Source: Siphonodentalium dalli
Lineage: Eukaryota > Mollusca > Scaphopoda > Gadilida > Siphonodentaliidae
Direction of reading: 5' to 3'
NCBI GenBank assembly: GCA_032622095.1
Contig: CP136061.1
Span: forward strand, 126,552,754-126,616,753
Length of the DNA stretch: 64,000 bases
Part shown: positions 10,874-22,315 of the stretch, piece after piece
How positions within the stretch are numbered: position 1 is the stretch's first letter
Layout of the letters: every line of letters begins with the position of its first letter
Position numbers and translations under genes: made by a program
The notes under the pieces: generated by a model
What the model saw: only the letters and a program-made list of their open reading frames with translations
Database searches by the model: none
What the model was told of the DNA's origin: nothing

Positions 10874-11430
10874 TTGTCTTAGTAATGTAATACAATTCCA
10901 AACCGAACACCCTTCGGACCAACCCTTCTGTTCAGTTTAGAGAGGTGTTCAGTTTATAGAAAATCACACTTAGTACGATTGGAATGTATTGACGTTGTTA
11001 TTAAAGAGGTGTCAAAGCACAACCAACTCATTATTGATTAATTATACTTTATTCAATAAAGTACGAAATAAAATATAAATAACAATAGATAAAACATGGT
11101 ATAATAAGAATTAAAAACAAATTTATATTAAGACATACATCTATAGATAAGACAGGAAACATGGAAATGCTAAATTTTGCGTTCAGTTGGTATCGCTATC
11201 CACATTCGGATTTCGGGGGGTAAAAATTAATGTATTTGTTCACCTATGGACTAGAAAAGCCGTCCGATGTTCTGAATAGAGAAGTTCTGGTTTACACAGG
11301 TAATTTGTAGTGAGAATGCACTTGGGTAAATTCGGTACCAGACAATTTGTTTGGTATGGAGAGGAATTTGATTTATAGAGGGTCCGGTTTGGAGAGGTAT
11401 TACTGAATCGAGAAACTGGTGAGTTGTGAG
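10874..11430. other. Intronic sequence with degenerate GGTTTAGAGAGG-type repeats
   Basis: Motifs of the form GTTTAGAGAGGTGTT, GTTTGGTATGGAGAGG and GGTTTGGAGAGGTATT recur between 10935 and 11405. They suggest a decayed repeat. No coding pattern is seen. Confidence 0.35.
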
Positions 11431-11729
11431 TGGAAAAATATGGTAGACATAAACAGTGATGTATCACATGTTCCATCAAAATTGCAGTGAATCGTTGCAG
11501 CCCAAGTGTGCACAAGGTAGTGTTAAATGCCACTTTCACCGATACAAGATACTGTGTTCTCGAGTTTCTGCTGTCACATGGTAAGAAATGTACCAGACTG
11601 AATTTTGCTGCAACTGTAATCTTGAGTTTAATGTCTGACATTTTTTGCACATTAGTGAATGGCACTCCAGTGTGAAAATGGTTATGTCACGACATGATAT
11701 CAAACTTAATGTAATTATTCTCTTTTCAG

Positions 11730-11830
11730 GGTGCCCTTGTCACATGTTGCTCAGACGATACACTACATTTGTGGAGTCTACGACAAAAACTTCCTGAAGT
11801 TGTACATAGTTTAAAATTTCAGAGAGAGAG
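11730..11830 (+). CDS. STXBP5: Tomosyn (STXBP5) internal exon, WD40 propeller segment
   Basis: This is an internal coding exon of 101 bp. It follows a pyrimidine-rich acceptor (TTCTCTTTTCAG) and is followed by a GTAATT donor. Frame 1 gives a peptide opening with GALVTCCSDDTLHLW and continuing through SLRQKLPEVVHSLKFQRE. The SDDTLHLW core is a typical WD40 strand, and the LRQK...HSLKF...RER stretch is diagnostic of tomosyn rather than the related Lgl proteins. Tomosyn binds syntaxin and SNAP-25 and restrains vesicle fusion; this part lies in its N-terminal beta-propeller. The exon ends with two bases of an Arg codon, and the next exon supplies the third. The preceding exon is not in the window. 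Identification is from remembered family sequence, not a search. Confidence 0.93.
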
Positions 11831-11959
11831 GTAATTGATATGAAATTATAATCTTACTTGTCTTGCTGATTCTTCTTGACATTTAAGTCAATGTCTGCCA
11901 TTTTGTGTTGTTAAAAACCGAAGACTATCTTCAGACTGCGGATGACTTCAAGCATATAA

Positions 11960-12250
11960 TATACTAGCTGATGTGCCCGACTTTGTCCGGGCTATTTAGG
12001 GAATTCTTTGTGATCGCCTCCGTCTGGGCAGAATATGCAGTTCGATCAGTCCAGAAACATGCCTACATGTATATGAGCGTATATGAGCGAGATCAAGTTC
12101 AAGGACACAGTCGCGCGTGAAATTGGACCTGCCCATATTGTTCCCGGGATCAACGTAGAACCAAATTTGAGTCGGATCGGTCAAGCAGATTTCGAGTCTA
12201 TAACACACATACACACAGAAGTTCCAAAATATATAATAGATATTCTACTG
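11960..12250. repeat. Dispersed repeat, possibly a retroposon tail
   Basis: Begins ATACTAGCTGATGTGCCCGA with CTTTGTCCGGGC and ends in an AT-rich tail (CCAAAATATATAATAGATAT). The start resembles 3'-terminal segments of widespread invertebrate non-LTR retroposons, but I recognise no protein. Only one copy is in the window, so its ends cannot be set by comparison. Confidence 0.35.
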
Positions 12251-12297
12251 ATTTACCACCATTGAATACCAGCATCTTCTATATTAAGAATAAAAGC

Positions 12298-12417
12298 TAC
12301 AGCAATGCCCTAATTAATCGACTCCATAACCACAGCAGAATTATGGGTAACTTTTCAGGAAAAGTTACCCATAATTCTGCTGTGGTTATGGAGTCGATTA
12401 ATTAGGGCATTACTGTA
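12298..12417. mobile_element. A-family foldback MITE, internally deleted (copy 6)
   Basis: Only the outer 60 bp of each arm remain. Left TACAGCAATGCCC...CTTTTCAGG is joined directly to AAAAGTTACCC...GGGCATTACTGTA, giving a perfect 120-bp palindrome with almost no loop. Confidence 0.85.
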
Positions 12418-12497
12418 TTCTACTTCATGTTGATCTCTAAGAGCGAAAATATCAACAAGAGTTCTTGCAGGGCCTTGAAAACAAACCTGGAATAACC

Positions 12498-12645
12498 CAA
12501 GCCTACAAATAACGTGTCTGTCATTTGCAGAATCAGATCCCCAGAGGGTGAATTCAGTGATTATCTTACAAAGTGGGCTAGCATCACAAAATTTACCCTC
12601 TGGAGACCTCATTCTGCTTAGGCCTCATCTTCTGGGAAGTATCTA
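12498..12645. mobile_element. C-family fragment (one hairpin, copy 2)
   Basis: It starts AAGCCTACAAATAACGTGTC and TGTCATTTGCAGAAT, then forms a hairpin with arms CCAGAGGGTGAATTCAG and ATTTACCCTCTGGAG. It ends in CTTAGGCCTCATCTTCTGG. The second half of the element is missing. Confidence 0.7.
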
Positions 12646-13860
12646 TAATGTCAAATTACATTGAACCATATTTAATGGAGGTATTGGGGAAAAAAATTGA
12701 AGAATTGGCCTGAAATTTAAATTTGAAGGCCTTAAAAAGCCTTGAATTTTATTAGTTCTGTTATGTAGGAAACCTGAAAATTGGCTGGAATGTTCTCGTC
12801 GCTAGCTGAAGAACAGATGTTTTTTCCCATAAAAATTACAAATGGGAACATTAAATATCAACAAATGATATAGAAATTTGGCGAATGAAATGTAGGAAAT
12901 TTTTCATTTCCGACCATGCTTCATCAAATTAATTGCTAAGGCAGCTATAGTGATGCCTAAAACAAGTGAAAACCCAAATGTTTCGTTCTTAAAACTGTAT
13001 CAATTCTTTTCAGTGATATATTCTGAAGAGTTTCATTGGAGCAACTGACAATTTTCAATGTGTAATGATTACACAAGGAACTGTCATTTCTCAGTAGTAG
13101 TGAATAAACAGTAATTTCTCATTCCAACTGAAAGCTGAGGCACCCACACAACTTCAGTAAAAATTCCAAATATGAATATTCAGAGACAGACTCACCACCA
13201 TAATTACCATCATGAATAATTCTGAAAAAGTGTGATGCAAGCAATCCCCAGAATCACGTTAGCATTATTTATGGGTTGTAGCTGGTTGCAGTGGGTGGTT
13301 TTCCGGAGGTGGGGGTGTTTCTATCATTATTTGTCCCCCTACCAGTCTAAATCTGTCTCTGCAGACTCAAAAGACCATTGACAGGAAATCCACTAATTCT
13401 ATCAGAGACCTGCAATGGTGTTCTATAGGATTTGTATCCAATGACTTATGTATCAAATATATTCACGCATCTGTTGGTACATTGGTTTTAAATTGGACAG
13501 AAAATTTGTGCGAACATTACAAAGCATATTATTATTTTTAAAATTTAAATCCTCCAATTTTGAGTGGGTGTATTCTGTTTGTAAAGGCTTGCTATTGTGC
13601 ATGACCTGAAGGCGTGTATTTCACTAAGCAAAGCTGATTTCAATAGCTTTCTGCTTGCTAAGCCAATTAGTTTTTCCTGCAATATAACTCATGGGATTAG
13701 AACTAACACAGACTGCATACAACTGCGTATCGGAAAATAACATGTCCATCAATGATATAACTGTTAATTTACTATATCCAAATCAATATGTTTGTTGATT
13801 TTTATGAAATATGCTCATTGTTATAGACAACTTTCTTCATTATAAGCTGGTGGGTGTGGG
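12646..13860. other. Intronic sequence, no recognised element
   Basis: About 1.2 kb of AT-rich sequence inside the 2.5-kb tomosyn intron. I see no open frame of interest, no terminal repeats and no tandem structure. Confidence 0.35.
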
Positions 13861-13866
13861 TGTGTT

Positions 13867-13998
13867 CCAGCCCTGAGAATAAGGTGCGTGTCATATGCAG
13901 AATGAGGTCCCCAGAAGGTGAATTTAGTGACTATCCCACATAGGAAGATAGCATCACTAAATTCACCCTCTGGGAACTTCATTCTGTAAATGGCAGGC
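13867..13998. mobile_element. C-family single-hairpin copy (copy 3)
   Basis: A single hairpin with arms GAGGTCCCCAGAAGGTGAAT and ATTCACCCTCTGGGAACTTC. It is bounded by CAGCCCTGAGAATAAGG on the left and CTGTAAATGGCAGG on the right. This looks like an element that has lost one hairpin and the spacer. Confidence 0.7.
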
Positions 13999-14360
13999 AA
14001 GTTAAACTCAGTGTGCACAGTTAAAAAGTGTTAGAGATTCCAAGTACTTCAATGATATAACAAATTGGATTAAGCTGATCCAGCATTTCCATGGGACCTT
14101 GAAATCATGGAATATCATTGAAAAACATTGAAGACTTTCACAAAATCTTTCATCGAACTTGATGTGGATGGCTCTGCTCTCATGAAATATATCCTTGCAC
14201 CGTTAGCAACTCACTTGACTAATGTTTCCCGATTAAGATGCGTGTTGTATCTGTCTATTTCTTGGCAATATTTTCAAACTATAAAGTAGTGATATATACC
14301 CGAACCGTAGAAAAATAAAAATAAATTCTGTTCTAATCATTGTTTTTATTTTATTTTCAG

Positions 14361-14495
14361 GATTACCTGCTGTCATTTGCCATTCCAGAGTAAATGGCTA
14401 TATGTTGGCACGGAACGCGGCAATGTTCATGTTGTAAATATAGAATCGTTTGTGCTATCTGGTTACTGTATCAACTGGAACAAAGCTATTGAACT
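14361..14495 (+). CDS. STXBP5: Tomosyn (STXBP5) internal exon, WD40 propeller segment
   Basis: This is a 135-bp exon between a TTTATTTTCAG acceptor and a GTAAGT donor. It completes the split Arg codon of the preceding exon and reads ITCCHLPFQSKWLYVGTERG followed by NVHVVNIESFVLSGYC and INWNKAIEL. The HLPFQSKWLYVGTERGN and NIESF.LSGY..MWNKAIEL blocks are among the most conserved parts of animal tomosyns, so this exon fixes the gene identity. The intron before it is 2.5 kb and contains a putative retroposon tail, a foldback MITE and hAT-C copies. The exon ends with two bases of a Leu codon. Confidence 0.95.
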
Positions 14496-14662
14496 GTAAG
14501 TATATAAATGTAGATCTTATGATTTCCTGGATATTATTGAAGCTAATGTCTGTCACGTGAGAAGCTGTGGCATATCATGATATTTGGCTCTATGTTTCAG
14601 AGCAGTGAAAATTGTCTTCTAGTACCACCTAAACCAGAGACCATTTGTTATTTTAAAGGCCC

Positions 14663-15062
14663 TTAACCCTTTACCCAACAGAAGGGCCCTGTGCCAATGC
14701 ATTCTCTTATATATGCGAGTCGACCATAGGTCGCCTCGCATATATAAGAGAATGCATTGGCTTAACACATTAAAAATTCTAAAATTGTTAAAGAATGTAA
14801 GAAAAAATGGTAAAAAGTGTTAAAAAAAGATTTTTTTTAGGCCAATGCATTCTCTTATATATGCGAGGCGACCTATGGTCGACTCGCATATATAAGAGAA
14901 TGCATTGGCACAGGGCATAACTGTAACTATCACAATGTGGTCAATTAGCCGGTTCCAATGATATCCATATTTGTATGGTTCTATTGAGACAGACCGAAGA
15001 TATTTTAGGCTGTTGAAGCTTTATTTGGCCGGTTTTGGCCGGTTTGTTGGGTAAAGGGTTAA
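14663..15062 (-). mobile_element. B-family TTAA (piggyBac-like) element (copy 2)
   Basis: TTAA at 14663-14666 and 15059-15062 encloses terminal repeats CCCTTTACCCAACA and TGTTGGGTAAAGGG. Two hairpin modules (about 14693-14761 and 14840-14910) are separated by an AT-rich spacer, and TTGGCCGGTTTTGGCCGG lies near the right end. It is the reverse orientation of the copy at 494, and sits 168 bp downstream of a tomosyn exon. Confidence 0.87.
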
Positions 15063-15349
15063 TAGTTAAGAGCCTCAGATTATTCCTAGTAATTGTCGCT
15101 TTTGTCATATTGGTTCTGTTCATGTAGGTAAAAAAATATATCAATAATACATTGAAATCAAAGAAATTGCCACTTTGGAAACAAAAAGGGCCCTCCCCCT
15201 CCAATCAGTTTTGAATGAAGAATTACACAGCCAATATAAGAAATAAGGCCAACAGATATATAATGTCATGCATTTCGGTGCTTGTTTCAATATTTCAGTG
15301 TATTTAATCTCTGTACTCAGAATACAAAATCTATGGCGTCTGCATGCTA

Positions 15350-15865
15350 CTGTAATTATACTGTTATGCACCTCTCTGTCCATCCGTGCATCCATCCGTC
15401 TCTCCATACGTATGTCCATCTCTCCGATATCTTTTCATGTCATAACTTGAACACTATTGCTCGGATCTCAATGAAATTTGGTATGAATGTTCACTACTAT
15501 AACTTATAAGGACATTCAATAGAGTGTTCCATCGTTTTGTTCAGATTTTCCATTCTAGAGTTATTCATCTTTGTTTATCTGAAATGTTGGCTTTTTGGTC
15601 CATCTAATGTCTGTTCATGTCATAACTTCAACAGTTGTGCTCGGATCGCAATGAAATTTGGTATGGATGTTCTCTAGTACTATGAGGATCTTCAATAGAT
15701 GGTTCAATCGTTTTATTTGGATTTTCCATTATAGAGTTATTCATCTTTGTTTATCTGGAAATGTTGGCTTTTTGGTCCATCCGATGTCTGTTCAGGTCAT
15801 AACTTGAACAGTAGTCTTCGGATCTCAATGAAATTTTGTAGGGATGTTCACTACTATGAGATCGG
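15350..15865 (+). mobile_element. HINE-F core repeats (copy 1, left part)
   Basis: A CCATCCGT microsatellite (15380-15420) is followed by three units of about 183 bp. Each contains CATAACTTGAACA, TCAATGAAATTTGGTATG, TTCACTACTAT and ATTATAGAGTTATTCATC. The series is interrupted at 15866 by a D' element, and CCATTATAG resumes after it at 17223. Confidence 0.65.
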
Positions 15866-17222
15866 TTTTTATGTTTACCCATACCATAGTATGGTAAACA
15901 TAGTGTCGTTGCCCGGATTGACCACTCGTCGTTGGTCCGTCTGTCTGTCCGTCTGTCCGTCTGTCCGTAGACACTTTACGAGTAATACGATAACTCAAAC
16001 ATTTTCTATCCGATCGAAACCAAATTTTGTATATGGGTTTCTCAACCCAAAATACAGATCGAGTTCGAATTTGGGTTTGATCCGAGATTTTGTTACAGAG
16101 TTATGGCCCTTTTTCAACTTAGAATTAACGCATTCTGCCATAACTCAAACATTTTGTATCTGATTGGAACCAAATTTGGTATGCGAGTTTCAGAGCCCAA
16201 AATACAGATCGAGTTCGAATATGGGTTTGATCCGAGTTTTTTTTACGGAGTTATGGCCCTCTTTCGACTTAGAATTCATGGATGCTACGATAACTAAAAA
16301 AAATATTATCTCATGAGAACCAAATTTGGTATGTGAGTTTCTCTATCTAAAATACAATTCGAGTTGGAATATGGGTTTGATCAGATTATTTTTAATGGAG
16401 TTATGGCCCTTTGATATAGAATTCATCCATGCTTTGATAGCTCAACCAGTTATCGTCTGATAGGAACCAAATTTGGTATGTGAGTTTCTCAACTCAAAAT
16501 ACAGATCAAGTTTGAATATGGGTTAGATCCTGTTTTTTATACCAGAGTTTTGGCCCTTTTTAACTAAGGATTGAACAGATTCGATATTTTTATGCTTATC
16601 ATGTAGAACCATAGCAGCTAACCCCTGTGATATCAGTTAGCACTGAGAGAGAGAATAGATTAACTTGTATTATTGGAAATTAGAGTTATTTTTAGCCATC
16701 ATATTGTCACAGTGGAAGGTGTAATTGGACACCTTTACACAAGGTGTAAAATCTTCTCAGCAGTAACTGTTATTTATTGTATTTCCATACAGCTCTCTGG
16801 TTTAGGATATCAATGCAGTGTTCCAGTGACATACCTGTACCTAATTTTATTGAGTTAAAATTGTTAACCCTTGTCATCAATTTTATGCTTTTGTATATTT
16901 TTCATGTAATCATTCTCCTATTATATCCCTTTCACTTGTATGGATTTTTGTGGTTAAAATGAACCCTTAATTCTCAACATTCCTTATACTTAGCAGAAAT
17001 ACCTTTCATCTGATATATCTCATTTTATTGAGATGTATTTAAATTTTGTATGTGAATTTCTCAGCCCAAAATACAGATAGGTTTCGAATTTGGGTTTGAT
17101 CCATTTTTTTATATTTTAAACAGAGTTATGGCTTATGGATTTTCGTGTCAGAACTGAAAATAGCTGATCACTATCGTCAAGGTATGGGTTAAACATCTGC
17201 CGATCGTGATCGGCCTCTCGTT
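15866..17222 (+). mobile_element. HINE-D' element inserted in HINE-F (copy 1)
   Basis: The 5' end is an inverted repeat TGTTTACCCATACCATAG / TATGGTAAACATAGTGTCG. A GTCCGTCTGTCC microsatellite and at least five core units follow (ACCAAATTTGGTATGTGAG, CAGATCGAGTTCGAATTTG, GAGTTATGGCCCTTTTTC). The 3' end is CCGATCGTGATCGG, a perfect hairpin, followed by CCTCTCGTT. An unrelated stretch of about 450 bp (16570-17030) separates the last core units. Confidence 0.7.
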
Positions 17223-18515
17223 CCATTATAGTTTGATTTTATACTTCTATATATCAGATAGTAAGTGCTATGCTGAAACAGATATCTGGATATCTGGTTG
17301 AAACCAGCTACCGTTGGCAACCGGTTGAACTACGATCAACCAGTAACCACTATGTAATACACACACGCGATGCCAACGACAAAAACTAACATATTCAGGT
17401 CCTTAATCAGCACGAGACTGATAACATTATCTTTTAAACATGTGTACTTTATCAATTTTGCTACAAACTTTATCACTCAGAGGGGTATACAGCTGTAATT
17501 ACGCGCATTAAAAGTCAAAATCTGGTGCGAGATCAAAAGTCTTCCATGAATGGCAAGTTATGTAGTCTGGCTTTGGTAGCTTAACATCAAAGATGCATGA
17601 TGTTGACTTTGATGTTCCGATATCCGTTAAAAAACGTGCACTGAGTCATCAACAAAGATCAATGCAATCGTTTTCAATGCAGTGTGGCCTGGTCATTTGA
17701 CATATACTCTCGGACTCACTACTAGTAGACGATATCATGGATACTCAAGAAATTCGTAAAGCAGATGTCTGAGCACATTGCAGAAAACAAAAATAAATTT
17801 GCTGAGTGCAAACGCATGGTCTATGCTTCTAATATCACTGAGTTTGAGTAACCTCAGTGGATGAAGTTCCAATGAACTTACATCGAAGTGGTGTTTCCAT
17901 GCTGTCAAATTTTTTTGCATCTAATACTAATTTTTAGCATTTGTTTGTGTTCTAACAGAAAACACTGGTTTCAGCATGTTTTCAGCTGATTTTTTAATTT
18001 TCATTTGTTAACTATGTACATAAAGTTCATGAAACTTCATAATTGTGTTTATCTGTTGTCAGTCATCCTATGCATCTCAAATCGCTGAAGAACACCCAGT
18101 AGTTAGTTTACCTAAAAAGCTACTGCAATTTTCATGTACACAAATTCTTCCCAAACAAGAACAATAATAAGTCGCGTAGTAGTCACAACTGCAATACAAA
18201 CAGGTCAAGCATGACACGTCTATTTATAAACACTGCGAGTTTTAGTTCATTGTGTCATCTGTCAAGCTGTCAACACATGTCTTTTTACTGTTCGTGTTCG
18301 GTGAATTACATTCATTTATTACAAGCTTTGTCTGTGTAAATATTACGTGAGTTCGCCATACAGTTAATAAATGAAATTATGACGATCTATTGGTACATAT
18401 TATGGTGTAAATAATGAGTATAAAGTCATAGGTTGAAAATAGTAGATATCCGGTTATGTTCTGGTTACATAACACATCGTGGTTAACCGGCTACTAATAT
18501 AGGTCAACCGTTTCA
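17223..18515. other. Intronic sequence, mostly unassigned
   Basis: CCATTATAGTTTGATTTTA at the left edge is the resumption of the interrupted F element. I could not assign the rest. Short local motifs such as GGTTGAACTACGATCAACC (17325-17343) form small hairpins. No coding pattern. Confidence 0.35.
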
Positions 18516-18722
18516 GTACAAAGAAGTACAACAAACGACCATGTTGAACTTGTTATCTGAACATTTCCCACCATTGCATCATTCTTCTCTTGTATTATCT
18601 ATTTCTCTGTGTGTCATCTGCTTTTATTACCTGAACACCTTTCTAAATGAATAATAGAACACTCCAATGTATGCTTTTATAACTGGATGGCAGAATCCAT
18701 TTAGTATGGAAAGCAGTAAATG
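18516..18722. mobile_element. L-family fragment
   Basis: Contains TGTTGAACTTGTTATCTGAA, CATTTCCCACCATTG, ATAATAGAACACTCCAATGT and AATCCATTTAGTATGGAAAG in family order. The left end and both TTAA sites are degraded. Confidence 0.6.
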
Positions 18723-19503
18723 ATATAAATCAGTGTAATTATTTGGAATTGAGTGTCTTGAAAAAATGTCAAAGCTGCCAAGAAATAACCTTCAATAGCT
18801 ATGAATTTCACAATACAGCGCCTTGCAAACCCATTTGAAATTGTTGAAGAATGACCTTGAATTCCATTATTTGTGATCTGTGGAAACCCTGCGTCTGCTC
18901 ATTTTAGCACTCGGCCAGGACTGCTTCCTCTCCTGGTGACTTGCTTCCTCTCCTGGTGACTTGGAGACTTGAAGAAGTGAGCGAGAACTGCGGGTTTCCT
19001 TCGTGCTAATCAGTTGTGAGATTTGTGACTGGTAGTTGATACCATGTTAGGAGACACTGTGCGATGTTGATTACACATGGTGTGATCGTAATGGATTTCT
19101 GGATTGGCCCAGAGCTTCTGGTATTGATCGATCGAGTGCACCTCACACGACTTAATGTTATCCAAATAAGGAATATTTGGATGTGCTGCCAAGATATATT
19201 GTTAGTTTGAATTTGTAAAGCACTTGTTGGTTTAAGTTCATAGATTCGTTGTCACATGTCACAATAGTATTGATGATCAGTTGCATAAACTCCAGTCTTA
19301 GTGATGGTGTAAGGCAATATCAATATTTTAACTGCTCACGGTGAACGCCGATATAAGTGCTACAGCTGCTTGCCATTTCATTTCATCAATATGACCTCAC
19401 AAATCAAACATGGAAATGAATTTCTAGACAGATAGATGATTAAGATGCTGCATCGTTTCTGGTTCGCTCTATACTGTCTACACCAGTAATTTGTATCAAG
19501 CCA
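18723..19503. other. Intronic sequence with a small direct repeat
   Basis: Contains two adjacent copies of GCTTCCTCTCCTGGTGACTT (18923-18963). No coding pattern or terminal repeats otherwise. Confidence 0.4.
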
Positions 19504-19891
19504 TTAACCCTTTACCCAACAGAAGGGCCCTGTGCCAATGCATTCTCTTATATATGCGAGTCGACCATAGGTCGCCTCGCATATATAAGAGAATGCATTG
19601 GCTTAACACATTAAAAATTATAAAATTGTTAAAGATTGTAAGAAAAAGTGTTAAAAAAAGTTTTTTTTTAGGCCAATGCATTCTCTTATATATGCGAGGC
19701 GACCTATGGTCGACTCGCATATATAAGAGAATGCATTGGCACAGGGTATAACTAACTATCACAATGTGGCCAAGGAGCCGGTTCCAATGATATCCATATT
19801 TGTATGGTTCTATTGAGACAGACCGAAGATATTTTAGGCTGTTGAAGCTTTATTTGGCCGGTTTTGGCCGGTTTGTTGGGTAAAGGGTTAA
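19504..19891 (-). mobile_element. B-family TTAA (piggyBac-like) element (copy 3)
   Basis: TTAA at 19504-19507 and 19888-19891 flanks CCCTTTACCCAACA / TGTTGGGTAAAGGG. It has the same orientation as 14663 with a shorter spacer. It ends exactly where a C-family fragment begins (TTTGTCTGTCATTTGCAG), so it may have inserted at or near the end of that older element. Confidence 0.87.
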
Positions 19892-19892
19892 A

Positions 19893-20120
19893 TAGTTTGT
19901 CTGTCATTTGCAGTATGAGGTCCACAAAATGGGAATATTGTGATGCTATCCCACATGGCAGGCTAGCATCACCAAATTCACCCTCTGGAAACCTCATTCT
20001 GCTTAGGCCTCAACTGCTATGGGAGGCTTAGGATCAGATTCATGTTCCCCAGTTGAAGTTGGTGATGTTCGCCCATAAGCCATGCATTTTATCTTCTGCA
20101 AATTAGGGGATATAGAAAAT
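19893..20120. mobile_element. C-family fragment (left hairpin and spacer, copy 4)
   Basis: The hairpin arms are degenerate: TGAGGTCCACAAAATGGGAA against ATTCACCCTCTGGAAACCTC. The spacer block TGGGAGGCTTAGGATCAGAT ... CATTTTATCTTCTGCAAATT follows. The right hairpin is missing. The same spacer type occurs at 57180 and 63060. Confidence 0.65.
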
Positions 20121-20186
20121 GAGCAAAAGGGAAAACGTAACAAAAAAGAATGTTAATTTGAGTTCCATGTTTGATTTGTGAGGTCA

Positions 20187-20323
20187 TACAGTAATGCCCT
20201 AATTAATCGACTCCATAACCACAGCAGAATTATGGGTAATTTTTCAGGATTTAGTCGGAAATATGGCTTGTTGCCATTCATCGGAAAGCTCCCAGTGAGT
20301 CGATTAATTAGGGCATTACTGTA
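20187..20323. mobile_element. A-family foldback MITE, most of right arm deleted (copy 7)
   Basis: The complete left arm (TACAGTAATGCCC to GGAAAGCTC) is joined at CCCAGTGAG to the outermost right terminus TCGATTAATTAGGGCATTAC TGTA. Confidence 0.83.
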
Positions 20324-20437
20324 TTAATGAAATGAAATGGCAGGCATTTTCCAAGATTTTCAATTATGTATCGAGTACCATAAGTGTGGTCAGTGTATTG
20401 CTGAAAATCAAGGATATTCAAAGCCATCTATGGCAAT

Positions 20438-20694
20438 TTAACTCTTTCTTTACTACATACTCATTGACGAATTGCTCCCTTAGGAAATGTTCAGTGAGTC
20501 ATTTGTTGAACTTATTATCTGATCATTTCCCACCGATGAATTTGAATCATTCTGCTCTTGTATTACATTGTATCTGTTTCTCTATCTGTTATCTGCTTGT
20601 ATTACCTGATCACCCCTTTAAATGAATAATAGAACATTCTAATATATACTTTTATAACTGAATGGGAGAATCCATTCAGTATAGAAAGGGTTAA
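20438..20694. mobile_element. L-family TTAA element, full length
   Basis: TTAA at both ends encloses 257 bp. Ends CTCTTTCTTTACTACATACT and TCAGTATAGAAAGGG are imperfect inverted repeats. Internal blocks TGTTGAACTTATTATCTGAT, TCATTCTGCTCTTGTATTA and GAATGGGAGAATCCATTCAG follow family order. Confidence 0.78.
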
Positions 20695-20809
20695 GCATAT
20701 TTGATTCCTTGAATGGTCATTGTTCAGATTTCAGGTTATTTAAGGCTTTGTCTGCCTTTTCAAGACCCTACTAGTCCAGCTTCCAATAAATCAACACATA
20801 CTACAAATC

Positions 20810-20893
20810 AAGCCTTGAAATAGTGTCTGTCATTTGCAGAATGAGGTCCCCAGAGGGTGAAATTAGTGGCTCTACCCTGCACATCGGGCAGGC
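20810..20893. mobile_element. C-family fragment (copy 5)
   Basis: Starts AAGCCTTGAAATAGTGTCTG and TCATTTGCAGAATG, then one hairpin arm CCCCAGAGGGTGAAATTAG. It is cut at CATCGGGCAGGCA. The left terminus matches that of the complete element at 52056. Confidence 0.65.
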
Positions 20894-21283
20894 ATTGCCA
20901 TTTCATTTCATCAATATGACCTCACAAATCAAACATGGAACTGAATTTCCAGACACATACCATAGATGACTAAAATGCTGCATAGGTTTACTGCAATCTT
21001 GAAAAAGACTTGAAAATTGCCTAGAATCTGCTTGCCATTTCATTTCAATAATATCACTGGATCGGGAACTGCATGCAGTTCTGGTAAATAAGTTTTTGTC
21101 TGCCATTTTACAAAGAGAACCAACACGAGACACTCGGAGACAGGATGATAAACTGAATGGTGATGACTACTGAAAGTAATACTTCCATTATAGAATAACT
21201 GTATACTCAGAGAGCGCACTGTAGCTGAAATATAAAGTCATGACTGTTTCCCCATTGGTTATCATGTAATAAAATACATGCAA

Positions 21284-21535
21284 TTAACCCTTTACCCAAC
21301 AGAACGGCCCTGTGCCAATGCATTCTCTTATATATGCGAGGCGACCTATGGTCGACTCGCATATATAAGAGAATGCATTGGCACAGGGCATAACTGTAAC
21401 CATCACAATGTGGTCAATGAGCCGGTTCTAATGATATCCATATTTGTATGGTTCTATTGAGACAGACCGAAGATATTTTGGGCTGTTGAAGCTTTATTTG
21501 GCCGGTTTTGGCCGGTTTGTTGGGTAAAGGGTTAA
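21284..21535 (-). mobile_element. B-family TTAA element, single-hairpin variant (copy 4)
   Basis: TTAA at both ends and the same terminal repeats as the other B copies. Only one hairpin module is present (21310-21385), and the AT-rich spacer is missing, giving 252 bp. Loss by recombination between the two similar modules would explain it. Confidence 0.86.
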
Positions 21536-21934
21536 CTGCTCATACTCCCATGGAATTAAACATTTTATGAAATAATACAACTTTGAAAGCTCATTATTTA
21601 CTGATAGAAAGTTCATATTGCAATAAAAGCTCGGTCGGTTGGTCCCGAAATGGCCACATGAAAATCGCCACGGCTTGCGATATTTTCAATACGGTTCCAT
21701 GTCGATATGAACTTAAAATTTCACTGTCTGAGACTGTTTTTTTTATATTGAATATTGATTCTTCTATTCTTAGGCGTATTGAATTAACATAATACCTTCT
21801 GTAGATGGCGGCCTATAGCAATCGCAAGTGCTATCCTATTTCAAAGAGGCCCATCCAATATATCATCGCTTATCAGACCACTTTTAAGTAGTCTTACTGA
21901 CTTATGATTCCTATATTTATTTCTTTTGTAATCT

Positions 21935-22315
21935 ATATATATACATCTATAAAAGAGTAGGATATGTCTGTCTGTCTGGATTTTTCTCCCGGACAGCTGG
22001 TCCCATTTCAACCTAATTTGGTGCGGTTACTCGGGTCACCTGGAGGAGGTTATAACGACATTATTTTTTCAAAATTTGGATAAAAAAAAATGTTTGTTAA
22101 TTAAGGAGCTCAATTTAAAAATAAATTTAATTTAAATTTTGTTTAAATCAAACTTTTTAAATTATCAAAATGTGCACAAAGTGCACAAAGGGGCTGCCTC
22201 TGTCTAAGATCAAAAGCACAATGGTGTTCAGAGCCCATTTGTGCAGGGGACGCAGGCCCCTCCGATGCTGATTAAAGGCTCCAGAAGGCAGCCTGTTTCA
22301 GCTAGTTCAACTATA
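21935..22315. repeat. Dispersed repeat, possible SINE/LINE-like tail
   Basis: Begins near TATATATATACATCTATAAA with TGTCTGTCTGTCTGG and ends GCAGCCTGTTTCAGCTAG. The 3' block (CCCCTCCGATGCTGATTAAA to GCCTGTTTCA) recurs at 38760-38812, so it is a dispersed family. Class uncertain. Confidence 0.4.

Noticed and set aside
1-11729. Upstream tomosyn exons
   Set aside because: I looked for the conserved segment that precedes GALV..SDDTLHLW next to a donor site and found none; it must lie outside the window or be unrecognised.
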